In this document: positions 40,919-50,155 of the stretch, one piece after another
How positions within the stretch are numbered: position 1 is the first letter of the stretch
Layout: each line of letters opens with the position of its first letter
Origin: Celeribacter indicus
GTDB taxonomy: Bacteria > Pseudomonadota > Alphaproteobacteria > Rhodobacterales > Rhodobacteraceae
Assembly (NCBI RefSeq): GCF_000819565.1
Contig: NZ_CP004395.1
Span: forward strand, 71,822-135,821
Length of the DNA stretch: 64,000 nucleotides
Direction of reading: 5' to 3'
The notes under the pieces: generated by a model
The model's input: the letters and a program-made list of their open reading frames with translations, nothing else
Told to the model about the DNA's origin: nothing
Database searches by the model: none
Translations under genes and position numbers: made by a program

Positions 40919-43279
40919 TCAAATCTGCGCGCGCCGTAGCCGAAGGGAGTTTAGGACGACCGAGATTGAGGAAGCGCTCATGGCAAAGGCCGCAAACATC
41001 GGACTGATCAAGATCCCGAGGAATGGGAACAAGATCCCCGCAGCGACGGGCACGCCCGCAGTGTTGTAGATCAGAGCAAAGAACAGGTTCTGGCGTATGT
41101 TCCGCATGGTCGCGCGGGCGAGTTTGCGCGCACGCACGATACCGTCGAGGTTCCCTTTGACGAGCGTGAACCCTGCGCTCTCAATGGCCACATCGGCGCC
41201 GGTGCCCATGGCAATCCCGACATCGGCCTGAGCCAGGGCAGGTGCATCGTTGACACCGTCGCCGGCCATGGCAACCTTGTGCCCCTTGGCCTGAAGTTCC
41301 TTGATGATCTTCGCTTTGTCTTCCGGCATCACATCGGCGCGGATCTCGTCGATGCCTAGACTGGACGCGACGGCCCTAGCGGTACGCTCATTGTCTCCCG
41401 TCGCCATGATAATACGGAACCCAAGTGCGTGCAGTTCCTTCAGGGCGGCCGGTGTGGTCGCCTTTACCGGGTCTGCGACGCTGACAAGACCGGCAACGTC
41501 ATTCTCGACGACGACAAACATAACCGTTTCGCCATTATCCCGACGGGCATCCGCCTTGTCCCGAAGCTCTGCTGCATCAAGTCCGAGGTCAGTCAGGAGT
41601 TTCACGTTGCCGAGCGCCACTACCCGCCCGTCCACCGTGCCTTTGACGCCCTTGCCGGTGACCGCCTCGAAGGCGTCGGCTTTTGCCAGGTCGACGCCAC
41701 GCTCTTCAGCACCGCGTACGATGGCTTCCGCGAGAGGATGCTCGGAGCCGCGTTCCAGCGATGCGGCAAGCCGAAGCACTTCTACCTCATCGTGACCCGG
41801 TTCAGGGTAGACGCCGACAAGTTTCGGCTTGCCTTCCGTCAGCGTGCCGGTCTTGTCGACGATCAGGGTATCGACCTTCTCGAACCGTTCCAGTGCCTCT
41901 GCATTCCTGATCAGGACACCCGCCTGCGCGCCGCGCCCCGTCGCCGTCATGATAGACATCGGTGTCGCAAGGCCGAGGGCACAGGGACAAGCGATGATGA
42001 GAACGGCAACGGCCGCAATAAGAGCATAGGAAAGGGCCGGGACCGGGCCCCAAATGGCCCAGCCAATGAAGGCCAGCACGGCGATGCCAATAACTGCAGG
42101 CACGAAATATCCGGAGACCTTGTCGGCGTATTTCTGGATCGGCGCGCGAGACCGCTGCGCATTGGCCACCATCTCGACGATTTGGCTCAGCATCGTGTCG
42201 GCGCCGACGCGCGTCGCCTCCATGATCAGGCTGCCGGTTCCGTTGATCGTGGCGCCCGTTACAGGGTCTCCTCCGACCTTTTCTACCGGTACCGGCTCGC
42301 CCGTGATCATGCTTTCGTCAACTGAGGACCTGCCTTCGACGACCATACCATCGACCGGCACCTTGTCACCGGGTCGCACACGTAGTCGGTCGCCGACCTG
42401 GACCTGTTCCAATGGAACCTCTTCCTCGCTTCCGTCGTCGCGGATAATACGTGCCGTCTTGGCGGCCATATCCAGAAGAGCACGGATCGCCTTGCCAGTG
42501 CCTTCGCGAGCGCGCAGCTCCATCACCTGTCCCACAAGGACCAGCGTGACGATCACAGCCGCCGCCTCGAAATAGACGCCGACATGCCCTTCGGCATCCC
42601 GGAACCCATCGGGGAATATGCCCGGTGCCAGGACGGCGATGATGCTGAACAGCCATGCGGCGCTTACACCCATGGCAATGAGACTGAACATATTGAGGTT
42701 CCTTGTCCGGAACGAGTTCCAGCCACGAACAAGGAAAGGCCAGCCGGACCAAAAGACAACGGGTGTCCCGAGCGCGAGTTCGACCCAGAGGGTGACGCGT
42801 TCACCGAATATCTCGCGCACCCCGCTCAGGCCAAGATAGGGGCCCATGGTCAGCACAAGGAGCGGTACGGTCAAAATGGCCCCCACCCAGAAACGACGGC
42901 TGAAGTCCACAAGCTCCGGGTTCGGGCCTTCCGCTTCCATGGCGGCCGATTCCAGTTCCAGCCCCATACCGCAGATCGGACAAGACCCGGGATGCGTCTG
43001 GCGCACCTGAGGGTGCATCGGACAGGTATAAACCGGGCCAGTGTAGTCGTTGGGAACCGAGTCCAAGTGGTTTGGCTCCACCGCGTCGCCCGTGTGCTGA
43101 TGATGGGCGTGGTGTTGCGAGGGCTCGCCCTCCGGCACCAGATGCATCTGGCATTTCGGGCAATCTCCCGGTTCGGCGCGGCGTACCTCGGGGTGCATCG
43201 GGCAAGTGAAGACCGTGCCCGCGTAGCCAGAAGGAACTTGATCGTCAGATCCGTTGGCATGTTCGTGATGGTTGTTCAT
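40919..43279 (-). CDS. copA: Copper-exporting P1B-type ATPase
   Basis: A 786-residue pump. In place of the usual ferredoxin-like domain, the N-terminus has two Cys/Met heavy-metal-binding repeats, [23 protein letters not shown] and [23 protein letters not shown], linked by His-rich DNA-coded stretches. Membrane helices contain CPC near residue 431; DKTGT is near 475, TGEP in the actuator and GDGVNDAP in the hinge. The sequence [15 protein letters not shown] at the end is typical of CopA-type copper pumps. A CueR-type promoter lies directly upstream. Confidence 0.93.
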   Translation of the reverse strand: MNNHHEHANGSDDQVPSGYAGTVFTCPMHPEVRRAEPGDCPKCQMHLVPEGEPSQHHAHHQHTGDAVEPNHLDSVPNDYTGPVYTCPMHPQVRQTHPGSCPICGMGLELESAAMEAEGPNPELVDFSRRFWVGAILTVPLLVLTMGPYLGLSGVREIFGERVTLWVELALGTPVVFWSGWPFLVRGWNSFRTRNLNMFSLIAMGVSAAWLFSIIAVLAPGIFPDGFRDAEGHVGVYFEAAAVIVTLVLVGQVMELRAREGTGKAIRALLDMAAKTARIIRDDGSEEEVPLEQVQVGDRLRVRPGDKVPVDGMVVEGRSSVDESMITGEPVPVEKVGGDPVTGATINGTGSLIMEATRVGADTMLSQIVEMVANAQRSRAPIQKYADKVSGYFVPAVIGIAVLAFIGWAIWGPVPALSYALIAAVAVLIIACPCALGLATPMSIMTATGRGAQAGVLIRNAEALERFEKVDTLIVDKTGTLTEGKPKLVGVYPEPGHDEVEVLRLAASLERGSEHPLAEAIVRGAEERGVDLAKADAFEAVTGKGVKGTVDGRVVALGNVKLLTDLGLDAAELRDKADARRDNGETVMFVVVENDVAGLVSVADPVKATTPAALKELHALGFRIIMATGDNERTARAVASSLGIDEIRADVMPEDKAKIIKELQAKGHKVAMAGDGVNDAPALAQADVGIAMGTGADVAIESAGFTLVKGNLDGIVRARKLARATMRNIRQNLFFALIYNTAGVPVAAGILFPFLGILISPMFAAFAMSASSISVVLNSLRLRRAQI

Positions 43280-43317
43280 TCGGGGATCCTTTCCCGTATT
43301 TCTAGCTCATTGCCTCA

Positions 43318-43348
43318 AACCTAATTCTTCCAGTAACTGGAAGGTCAA
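43318..43348 (-). promoter_or_regulatory. CueR-type promoter of copA
   Basis: On the minus strand TTGACC (43348-43343) and TAGGTT (43323-43318) are 19 bases apart. The spacer holds the perfect 7-3-7 dyad CTTCCAG-TTA-CTGGAAG, the classic CueR operator. The -35 overlaps the stop codon of the upstream prs-like gene, so copA can be induced by copper independently of that operon. Confidence 0.85.
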
Positions 43349-44235
43349 GTGGCGCATTGAGCAACTTTCATTTCTGTCGCTAACAGCTCGCCGACGCAGA
43401 CTGCGTTCGTTGAGTGTGGAATCGTATCGGTACTGACGATCCGCGCGGCACCGGCATGGCGGATTGCTTCCTCTGCGCCGTGTGCGAAAACCGCGTGGAT
43501 AATTACGCAAGTCGCAGGTCGGGCACCGGCCTGCTCGAGTTGTTCGAGCGTTCGGATCAGCGTGTGTCCGGACGAGGCGATATCATCGAGGATCACGGGT
43601 GTCCCCTGTCGGAAAACGGCGCTGCCCGGCAGGCTGATCTCGACCTGCCGATCCCCGGAGCGATGTTTTGTCAGCACTTCGTAGGGGCGTCCGGCGAGCC
43701 TGGCGACTTCAGCCACCCATTGCTGGCTTTCGCTGTCAGGCCCAAGGAGCACGGCCTCTGGAACGTTCGCCGCAATCCAGTCGGCCAGCAGAGGGGCTGT
43801 GGCGACACGATATGCGGGAATGCGGAACAGCGCTGAAAGGCTCGGGTTGCGATGCAGATGGGGGTCAGCGGTCATCACCCAGTCGAAACATTCATCAAGA
43901 AATCCCGCGAAGATCGGGGCGCTCACAGCTTCGCGTGGATGAAACCGCTTGTCCTGGCGCATGTAGCCAAGATAGGGCGCGACCAGCCCCACACGCGCGG
44001 CCCCAAGTTCGCGCGCCGTCAGAGCTGCGAAACGCAGAGGCAACGCCAGCCGATCAGGATCGCGCAACGTGGCGAGGAAGGCGATTTCGCGTCCTGCAGG
44101 ATCGCCGCCGAGCTTCACGAGGGTTTCACCATCGGGAAAATGGTGCAAGTCCACCGGCTGGATTTCGGCACCGGATGTCGCCGCCATTCTGCGCGCCAAT
44201 GGCTCCATGCCGGGAAAGGGGGCGATAATGGTCAT
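43345..44235 (-). CDS. Ribose-phosphate pyrophosphokinase (PRPP synthetase) family
   Basis: A 296-residue cytoplasmic enzyme of the Prs family. Landmarks: DGETLVKLGGDPAGREIAF, VAPYLGYMRQDKRFHPREAVSA, TADPHLHRNPSLSALF and the PRPP-loop DDIASSGHTLIRTLEQLEQAG. It is more divergent than housekeeping Prs, which usually has DDMIDTGGT. It overlaps the phosphorylase-like gene by one base and belongs to a trio with that gene and a beta-CASP nuclease. In that setting it may form PRPP for nucleotide recycling. Confidence 0.85.
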   Translation of the reverse strand: MTIIAPFPGMEPLARRMAATSGAEIQPVDLHHFPDGETLVKLGGDPAGREIAFLATLRDPDRLALPLRFAALTARELGAARVGLVAPYLGYMRQDKRFHPREAVSAPIFAGFLDECFDWVMTADPHLHRNPSLSALFRIPAYRVATAPLLADWIAANVPEAVLLGPDSESQQWVAEVARLAGRPYEVLTKHRSGDRQVEISLPGSAVFRQGTPVILDDIASSGHTLIRTLEQLEQAGARPATCVIIHAVFAHGAEEAIRHAGAARIVSTDTIPHSTNAVCVGELLATEMKVAQCAT

Positions 44236-45749
44236 CAGTTTGCCTCCTCAATTGTGCAAAGTCCCAATTGCGCCTCGGCATAGGAGCGGGCGTATTCCAG
44301 TTCTCCCAGCGTTTCGGCGTGGATCTCGAACAGCGGCTTGCCAAATTCGATATGGTCACCGATCTGGACCAGAAGGCGCAGCCCTGCGAGCTGCTGCCGC
44401 GGTGCGCCGGCGAGTTTCGCTGTGCGCGCGATGCGGCGATTGTCAATCGCAATGAGGCGCCCCGCCGTGCGGGAGGTGATCACCGCATGATAACGCGCCT
44501 CACCGGGCTCAGTGAAACCGCCTTGTGCATCGCAAATCGCAATGAACTTCGCCTCGGCAGCGCCGCTGTCGAGCAGCTGTGCGGCCACCTTTCGCCCGCC
44601 CGCGCCGCCCGTCTCGGGGACAAGGTCCAGCAGCGCTCCAGCGATGTCGAGTGCACGGTCGCGCAGGTCGACAGGGAAGTTCTCGTTGCGGCGTAGCACG
44701 GCAAGGACATCTTGGGCTTCAAGTGCGGGTCCAATTCCGCGTCCGACAGGTGCAGTCCCGTCGCTTTGATGGATCGAGAGCGTCAGGCCGATGGCCTTGC
44801 CAACGGCGCGGAGCCGCTCTGCCAGCGCAGCGGCGGTTTCCGCCGAGCGGACCTTGGCCGTTGGTCCGACGGGCACATCGATCAGCACGCGCTTCGCACC
44901 GACCGCAGCCTTCTTCGACAAGACGCTCGCCACCAGCTGTCCGTCGCTGTCGAAATCGAGTGGCCGTTCAATCCGGATCAGAACATCGTCCGCAGGGCTG
45001 AGAGCGAGGTTGCCCCCCCAAACGATGCACCCGCCCTCAGCCTCGACGACGCGTCTCAACGCGGGGATGTCGAGCGAGACGGGAGCCATGACCTCCATCG
45101 TGTCGGCCGTGCCTGCGGGGGAAGTGATCGCGCGAGAAGAGGTCTTGGGGATCATCAGCCCCGCCGCCGCGATGATCGAAACGATGATCGGCGTGGTGCG
45201 GTTTCCTGGAAGCCCCCCGACGCAATGCTTGTCGTAGATCTCGGCGCCGCCCCAATCCAGCGTTTCGCCCGCCGCCTGCATGGATCGGGTCAGTGCGATG
45301 GTTTCCGCAATCGAAAGCCGGTCGCCCGCGCAGGCGGTGATGAAGGCTGCCAGATCGAGATCGGAGAGACGATGATCGAGGACGTCACGAATGATTGCGT
45401 CGAACCTTTGCTGCTCAAGGGTTTCTCCATAGACCTTGGCGCGGATCGCTGAGACGGAGTCCGGTGGCTCCGGGTGCGTAAAACTTGCCCGGTCCCCCGG
45501 TTGGGGCTTCAGGGCGGCCCAGGCTTCTTCCGACAAGGCGGCAGTGTCGTCGGGCAGCCAGTCGCCATTGGTCAACACGTTCAGCGTGGCAATCACCGAC
45601 CTGTCGCCGAGCGTGACCTCGATCCGGGTCAGGGCTGCGAAGCCTTCGGCGCGGCAGACGTGGCAGTCTTCGCGCATGAAGACAACGGGTTGCCGGTAAG
45701 TGTCGATCCCCGCGCGGGACAGGGCGAGCGTATTGTCGATTTCTGTCAT
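44235..45749 (-). CDS. Thymidine/AMP phosphorylase family protein
   Basis: A 504-residue enzyme of the long thymidine phosphorylase group that includes archaeal AMP phosphorylase. The N-terminal extension (MREDCHVCRAEGFAALTRIEVTLG) precedes the core KHCVGGLPGNRTTPIIVSIIAAAGLMIPKTSSRAITSPAGTADTMEVMAPV, then NLALSPADDVLIRIERPLD and GAKRVLIDVPVGPTAKV. AMP phosphorylase converts NMP to base and ribose-1,5-bisphosphate. Neighbours are a PRPP synthetase downstream (1-base overlap) and an RNA-type metallo-hydrolase upstream (ATGA overlap). The substrate is inferred, not proven. Confidence 0.85.
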   Translation of the reverse strand: MTEIDNTLALSRAGIDTYRQPVVFMREDCHVCRAEGFAALTRIEVTLGDRSVIATLNVLTNGDWLPDDTAALSEEAWAALKPQPGDRASFTHPEPPDSVSAIRAKVYGETLEQQRFDAIIRDVLDHRLSDLDLAAFITACAGDRLSIAETIALTRSMQAAGETLDWGGAEIYDKHCVGGLPGNRTTPIIVSIIAAAGLMIPKTSSRAITSPAGTADTMEVMAPVSLDIPALRRVVEAEGGCIVWGGNLALSPADDVLIRIERPLDFDSDGQLVASVLSKKAAVGAKRVLIDVPVGPTAKVRSAETAAALAERLRAVGKAIGLTLSIHQSDGTAPVGRGIGPALEAQDVLAVLRRNENFPVDLRDRALDIAGALLDLVPETGGAGGRKVAAQLLDSGAAEAKFIAICDAQGGFTEPGEARYHAVITSRTAGRLIAIDNRRIARTAKLAGAPRQQLAGLRLLVQIGDHIEFGKPLFEIHAETLGELEYARSYAEAQLGLCTIEEAN

Positions 45750-47131
45750 TTTGGATTGTCCAGCCGGATCGTTTCGAGGTGTTCGGGGGCGCGGGCAGGC
45801 CAGCCGAGTTCATGTTCGATCCGCCAGCGCAGCCGGTCCGAGGCAGAAGGTTCGCCGTGAGTCACATAGGTCATGCGCGGCGCGCGATCCGACGCGCGCA
45901 TCCAGGCCAGCAACTCTTCGGCATCGGCATGTCCGGAAAAGGCTTCGAGCTGGATCACCTCTGCCCTGATCGGGAAATCTCGACCGAACATGCGCAGACT
46001 GTCCGCGCCAGCGGCCAGTGCCGCCCCGCGGGTACCGCCAGCCTGAAAGCCCGACAGCAGGATTGCGTTGCGCGGGTCGCCGCCGAAGCTGGCGAGGTGA
46101 TGCAGGATCCGCCCGCCGGTCAACATGCCGCTCGCCGAAATGATGATCATCGGGCCATGCTGCGTGTTCAGCTTCTTCGACTCCTCGACCGAAGTGACCC
46201 GCTTGGCGATCTGGAACATCGCAAGGCAATCCTCCCAGGCAACGTGATGTTCTTCGTGATGGCCGTGGTAGATTTCGGTCGCGTCGATCGCCATTGGCGA
46301 GTTGAGATAAACCGGCACATATGGGATCTCGCCGCGGTTTTGCAGGCGTGCAATGTGATACATAAGCCCCTGCGCGCGCCCAACCGCGAATGAGGGGATG
46401 AGAACCGTACCGCCCCGCCCGAAAACACGTTTCAGGATTGGCAGAAGCTCTTCCTCCGCGTCGATGGCTGCGTGATGGCGATTGCCATAGGTGGATTCAC
46501 AAACCAACACGTCCGCACCTGAGAACGGTTGTGGTGGTCGCATCAGTGCGTCGTTCTGTCGGCCGAGGTCGCCACTGAAGTGGATTGTCCTTCCTGGCAG
46601 TCTGATACGGATCTGCGCCGCACCGAGCAAATGGCCCGCCGGGATGAACTCTGCGGATATTCCGTCACCAACATCGACTGTGCTGTTGAAGGGAACTCTG
46701 TGCAAATGCTCAAGCGCCGCCTGAGCATCTTTCAACGTGTAGAGCGGCTTGGGGTTCTTGTGCTTGGAGTATCGGTGCCTTTTGGCAAAACGTGCCTCCT
46801 CTTCCTGGATATGGCCGCTGTCCGGCAGGATCAGGCCGCAGAGTTCCTCCGTCGCTTCGGTACACATCACCTTCCCTCGATACCCGCCGCGGATCAGCGC
46901 AGGCAGATAGCCTGAATGATCGAGATGCGCGTGCGTCAGAAGTACGGTGTCAATGGTGGTGGGGCGTACCGGAAACGCCTTGCGGTTGCGGTCCCGCAGC
47001 GATTTGAAGCCTTGAAACAAGCCACAATCAACTAGAATGCGGCGATCCCCGGTTTCAATCAGATAGCGCGATCCGGTTACTGTTCCGGCGGCTCCCAGAA
47101 AACGAAGTGTTGGGCGAGTGTCCTGTGCCAT
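45746..47131 (-). CDS. MBL-fold beta-CASP nuclease (RNA-specificity domain)
   Basis: A 461-residue metallo-hydrolase of the CPSF/YSH1 bacterial group. Zinc ligands lie in THAHLDHSGYLP and DSGHIQEEEARF, with HLLGAAQIRI, FSGDLG and the beta-CASP and C-terminal RMMBL motifs IIISASGMLTGGRILHHL and LEAFSGHADAEELL. These enzymes cleave RNA. Overlap ATGA with the phosphorylase gene makes a coupled trio that could turn RNA into NMPs, then ribose-bisphosphate and PRPP. It is 33 bases downstream of the beta-propeller gene. Confidence 0.88.
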   Translation of the reverse strand: MAQDTRPTLRFLGAAGTVTGSRYLIETGDRRILVDCGLFQGFKSLRDRNRKAFPVRPTTIDTVLLTHAHLDHSGYLPALIRGGYRGKVMCTEATEELCGLILPDSGHIQEEEARFAKRHRYSKHKNPKPLYTLKDAQAALEHLHRVPFNSTVDVGDGISAEFIPAGHLLGAAQIRIRLPGRTIHFSGDLGRQNDALMRPPQPFSGADVLVCESTYGNRHHAAIDAEEELLPILKRVFGRGGTVLIPSFAVGRAQGLMYHIARLQNRGEIPYVPVYLNSPMAIDATEIYHGHHEEHHVAWEDCLAMFQIAKRVTSVEESKKLNTQHGPMIIISASGMLTGGRILHHLASFGGDPRNAILLSGFQAGGTRGAALAAGADSLRMFGRDFPIRAEVIQLEAFSGHADAEELLAWMRASDRAPRMTYVTHGEPSASDRLRWRIEHELGWPARAPEHLETIRLDNPK

Positions 47132-47164
47132 GATCCTGTGCCTTTCATTCCCATCGGCAGCCCT

Positions 47165-48226
47165 TCAGGGAAGCGCCACCATCTGATGTCCTTCTCCTTC
47201 GACAGAAACTGTTTCACGCGTTTGCAGTGAGCTGGTATCGATGAGCCAAACCACGGGCTCTGCACGGCTTGAGACATAAAGGATGTCGGAGCCTGGAATT
47301 ACCGTCAGGTGGTAGGGTTCTGGTGCAAGCGTGGCTGTGCGCACTTCCCCGGTAGCGAGTGCAACTGAGGCGAGTTTGTCCTCTCCCCTACCCGCGACGA
47401 ACAAAGTTGCCCCATCATTTGACAGCCCCAGTCCATGAATCTCGCCGCCAATTTCGAAGGTCCGCAGCTTTTCACCGGTACTCAAAGACAGTTCCAGAAC
47501 CTGACCTGCGTCCGCGTCTGCGACAAAGAGTCGATCAGTTTCGGGCGAAACCGCCATATGTTCCGGGGTGTCACCTGCAATGAAGTTGCGACGAACGATA
47601 CCCCGCGACAGATCTACTTCGCTGATCGTTCCGTTACCGGTGTTGGAGACGTAGACGAGATTTGGATCAGTTCCGAACGCTGCATAGTTCGGCATCGATC
47701 CAGTCGGGACAAATGCCGTCATGCCGAAAGTCGCCAAGTCAATCACCGATATTCCGTCACCTGCCGGATGGGTCGCAACGGCAAAGCGTCCATCAGGGGA
47801 AACTGCCGTATGATGTACGGCACCCGGCACCTCTATCCGGCGGAGGATATCGCCACTTTTTGCGTCCAGAATCGAGAGAAGACTGATCCCGGCATCCGGT
47901 GGCCCCATTGGCGCGGCCTTTGGTGCGTGGTGCGCGGCGTGATCGTCTGCAGACACGGTGGAGGGCTTTTCTAGCGACGCGACATCCTCGCGCGGGATCT
48001 CCGAATAGCTGCCGGCGACCAGATACGGCACGCCGGGTGCGCCTGCGAGACCGTGGACCGCCTCGACATCATTGATCCGACGCAGGACTTTTCCAGTCTC
48101 CGCCTGAACCATCAGGACTGAATTGGCGCTGCCCTCTGGAATGAAGACCGTAGGCGGAGCGGCCAAAGCTGGTGCTGACACGAACAAAGTGGCGAGCGTA
48201 TAGGCGATGCGGGACGACATGTTCAT
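47165..48226 (-). CDS. Exported beta-propeller (YncE-like) protein
   Basis: A 353-residue periplasmic protein: a signal (NMSSRIAYTLATLFVSAPALA) then six or seven repeats with VSPDGRFAVATHPAGDGISVIDLATFGM, YVSNTGNGTISEVDLSRG, VSPETDRLFVADADAGQVLELSLSTG and LSNDGATLFVAGRGEDKLASV. Such lactonase/YncE-type propellers act as electron-transfer or metal-associated binding proteins. A His-rich insert (SADDHAAHHAPKAAP) sits in the N-terminal part. The start at 48226 begins the signal; the open frame reaching 48382 would hide it. Confidence 0.8.
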   Translation of the reverse strand: MNMSSRIAYTLATLFVSAPALAAPPTVFIPEGSANSVLMVQAETGKVLRRINDVEAVHGLAGAPGVPYLVAGSYSEIPREDVASLEKPSTVSADDHAAHHAPKAAPMGPPDAGISLLSILDAKSGDILRRIEVPGAVHHTAVSPDGRFAVATHPAGDGISVIDLATFGMTAFVPTGSMPNYAAFGTDPNLVYVSNTGNGTISEVDLSRGIVRRNFIAGDTPEHMAVSPETDRLFVADADAGQVLELSLSTGEKLRTFEIGGEIHGLGLSNDGATLFVAGRGEDKLASVALATGEVRTATLAPEPYHLTVIPGSDILYVSSRAEPVVWLIDTSSLQTRETVSVEGEGHQMVALP

Positions 48227-48436
48227 TTTTGGAACCTTTATCTGGTCGAGATCATGCGGTGGCCGTGGCGAGGGCAGAAAACCGGCGGATCCACGGTTGA
48301 TAGGAGCGAATGAAGTGAGGAGCGCGGTCAGGTAGAATCCGGACATCCAGACTACGAGCCTGTCGAAAAACCTAAGCGTCACGATTGGCGTAAAAGCCGA
48401 AAGGGAGGCGCTTCGCTACCTCGCTGACTGGAATGC

Positions 48437-48790
48437 TCAGAAGAGAATGGGGACGTGTATGAATTCGTCATCGGCGAAAGACGCCGATTGCCGCCACGAC
48501 ATTACCATTCGCGTGCTACGGTTCGAAACTACTGCGCTGACAAGCCCGTTAGGGATCAGAGCAGCGGCGCAACCGGGATGAATTCCGCAATCCGCGTCCA
48601 GAATAACGTGGACGGAGGAATTTGCGTCGGTGACCTGAACAATCTGCGTCTCTAACCCGGCAGGCTCGCCCTCATGCGCATGCAAACCATCGGCAATGAG
48701 ACCGAAAAACAAGGCTCCGATCAATATCAGGACGAAGCTGACGCGAATACGCGACACTCTTCTGACATCGATATGTGGCCTTGATCGCAT
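48437..48790 (-). CDS. Small exported or membrane-anchored protein, function unknown
   Basis: A 117-residue protein with basic N-terminus and one long hydrophobic helix (FVLILIGALFFGLIADGLHAHEGE), probably a signal or anchor. The exported part has a Cys pair in DADCGIHPGCAAALIP. A ribosome site AGGAAGGA lies a few bases upstream of the ATG. It precedes the beta-propeller gene by 210 bases on the same strand. An FNR-like box lies about 55 bases upstream. I cannot assign a family with confidence. Confidence 0.6.
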   Translation of the reverse strand: MRSRPHIDVRRVSRIRVSFVLILIGALFFGLIADGLHAHEGEPAGLETQIVQVTDANSSVHVILDADCGIHPGCAAALIPNGLVSAVVSNRSTRMVMSWRQSASFADDEFIHVPILF

Positions 48791-48839
48791 GATTTGAGTC
48801 CTTCCTAGGTGATTATAACACGCTATCCAGATGGTGTGG

Positions 48840-48853
48840 TTGATCTAAATCAG
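48840..48853 (-). promoter_or_regulatory. FNR-like box
   Basis: TTGATCTAAATCAG matches the FNR/FnrL consensus TTGAT-n4-ATCAA at 9 of 10 fixed positions. It lies upstream of the leftward genes that run towards the beta-CASP/phosphorylase/PRPP trio, which suggests oxygen-dependent control. Confidence 0.5.
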
Positions 48854-48908
48854 GGCGTTAAATGCTGCCTGACTCGGCGTCCTTGATGCGCAGCTTAGGC
48901 GAAATTAC

Positions 48909-49309
48909 TCAGTCGGCACTTTGCTCCAAAGTGTTTCCAAATCTGGAAACCTTCACATCGTCCTCGATGAGCGTTGCTTGAGCGGCCCCCGGACGCGCCG
49001 CGTGCAGAGCAGCAAGAACATCCTGAGTCGACAATATTTCAGATAGGATAATTCCTTCGGGAGCAGACGGCCCATAAACCGCGTTGAATGGAATGCCGTA
49101 ACGGTTGTTGGTCTCCAAAAAACGGGTGATCGCGTCATCTGGGCGGGTCCAGTCGGCCAGCATCGGCGTGACACCAGAGCTGTTCAATGCCGAAAGAACC
49201 GGGTCGCGTTCAAGAACGAGCGCCTTGTTGGCTTTGCAGGTCAAACACCAATCGGCGGTTACATCGACAAAAACGACCTCTCCGCGTGATACTCGACGGG
49301 CAATATCGC
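48909..49309 (-). pseudogene. DsbD/ScsB-like C-terminal thioredoxin domain, cut by Tn-B
   Basis: The frame reads ARRVSRGEVVFVDVTADWCLTCKANKALV and continues to NRYGIPFNAVYGPSAPEGIILSE, which is the C-terminal domain of DsbD-type transmembrane reductases (active site WCLTC). It ends abruptly at 49309, where the right end of Tn-B begins, so the membrane part is missing. The remaining 110-codon frame has an ATG at 49244 but cannot give a working DsbD. In an intact locus it would supply reductant to CcmG, which is encoded nearby. Confidence 0.8.
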
Positions 49310-49363
49310 TGTCGCGTTGCCCTTAAATCTGAGACACGACGCGTTCGGGGATATTTTTTGCCC

Positions 49364-50155
49364 TTAATTATGAGATTCCACTGCCATCGCGCCTATGCTT
49401 TTCGCGCGCTGCCGGGCGATGTAAACAACCGCGGCAAGCAGACGTGGCTCCTTATCGAAGGCGCGCAATAGAGCAACCCTTGCATAGTCGTCGATGCCGG
49501 AGCTTGAGATGGCCGCTTTGACCAGTGGACGGGATTGGGCTGCATCAATTGCAGCAAGGCCAAACAGCCTTACTTCCAGCCTGTGGCCCTGAAGAGCGTA
49601 TAACGGATCTCCGCGGAAGGCCTTTAATGATATGGCAAAGGTGACCGCGCGCATTGCGCGCCGAAATTGCTTGGAGCTGCGTAATCGCGCGGCGTATTCA
49701 AGCCGCGCGGCGCCGTTGCGCGCACGATTTATCAGCTTTTCGGGCATCTGTTCGCCACTGGCCTTGCCGAGCGTCGGCACAAGTCTCGTCCCACAAACCT
49801 GGCAGTCGAATGCCCAGGCTCGCCTCCAATGCTTGAGCGAAAGGCCCTCTCTGGAACATTGCAGGCAATGCTGGAATGGTATCTGGGCCGTCAGCGAGGC
49901 TTCTCGTGTCGTCATTGCTGGGAAGGTCAAAGATCGCACAACATCTGGGTCAATCCGTGCGGCGTTGGCAATCTTCGCCGCCGCAGCCGCGTCGACGTTG
50001 AAGTTCAAGGCGGTGCCATGCGCGGTATCGATTCTGAGATGAGCCAGTAGTTCCGCATCATCACAGTAGTTGGCCGCCGCCAGCCTAGACAACCAACCTG
50101 ACAACAACTCGTCGGGCAGCGGCGCGACAGTCTTGGGCAGCGGGTGCGGCTTCAC
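49364..50155 (-). CDS. tniQ: TniQ family transposition protein of Tn-B
   Basis: A 263-residue protein with PLPDELLSGWLSRLAAAN and the same CxxC pair (CLQCSREG and CQVCGTRL) as in Tn-A; only a few residues differ (LRIDTAHGTALNFNVD in place of IEIDTTHGTSLDFNID). The GTG start at 50155 overlaps the tniB stop. The frame is open to an ATG at 50215. The stop codon is embedded in the terminal repeat. Confidence 0.86.
   Translation of the reverse strand: MKPHPLPKTVAPLPDELLSGWLSRLAAANYCDDAELLAHLRIDTAHGTALNFNVDAAAAAKIANAARIDPDVVRSLTFPAMTTREASLTAQIPFQHCLQCSREGLSLKHWRRAWAFDCQVCGTRLVPTLGKASGEQMPEKLINRARNGAARLEYAARLRSSKQFRRAMRAVTFAISLKAFRGDPLYALQGHRLEVRLFGLAAIDAAQSRPLVKAAISSSGIDDYARVALLRAFDKEPRLLAAVVYIARQRAKSIGAMAVESHN

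Noticed and set aside
41429..42325. 298-codon plus-strand frame inside copA
   Set aside because: Antisense shadow of the P-type ATPase core, whose CPC, DKTGT and GDGVNDAP motifs are unambiguous.
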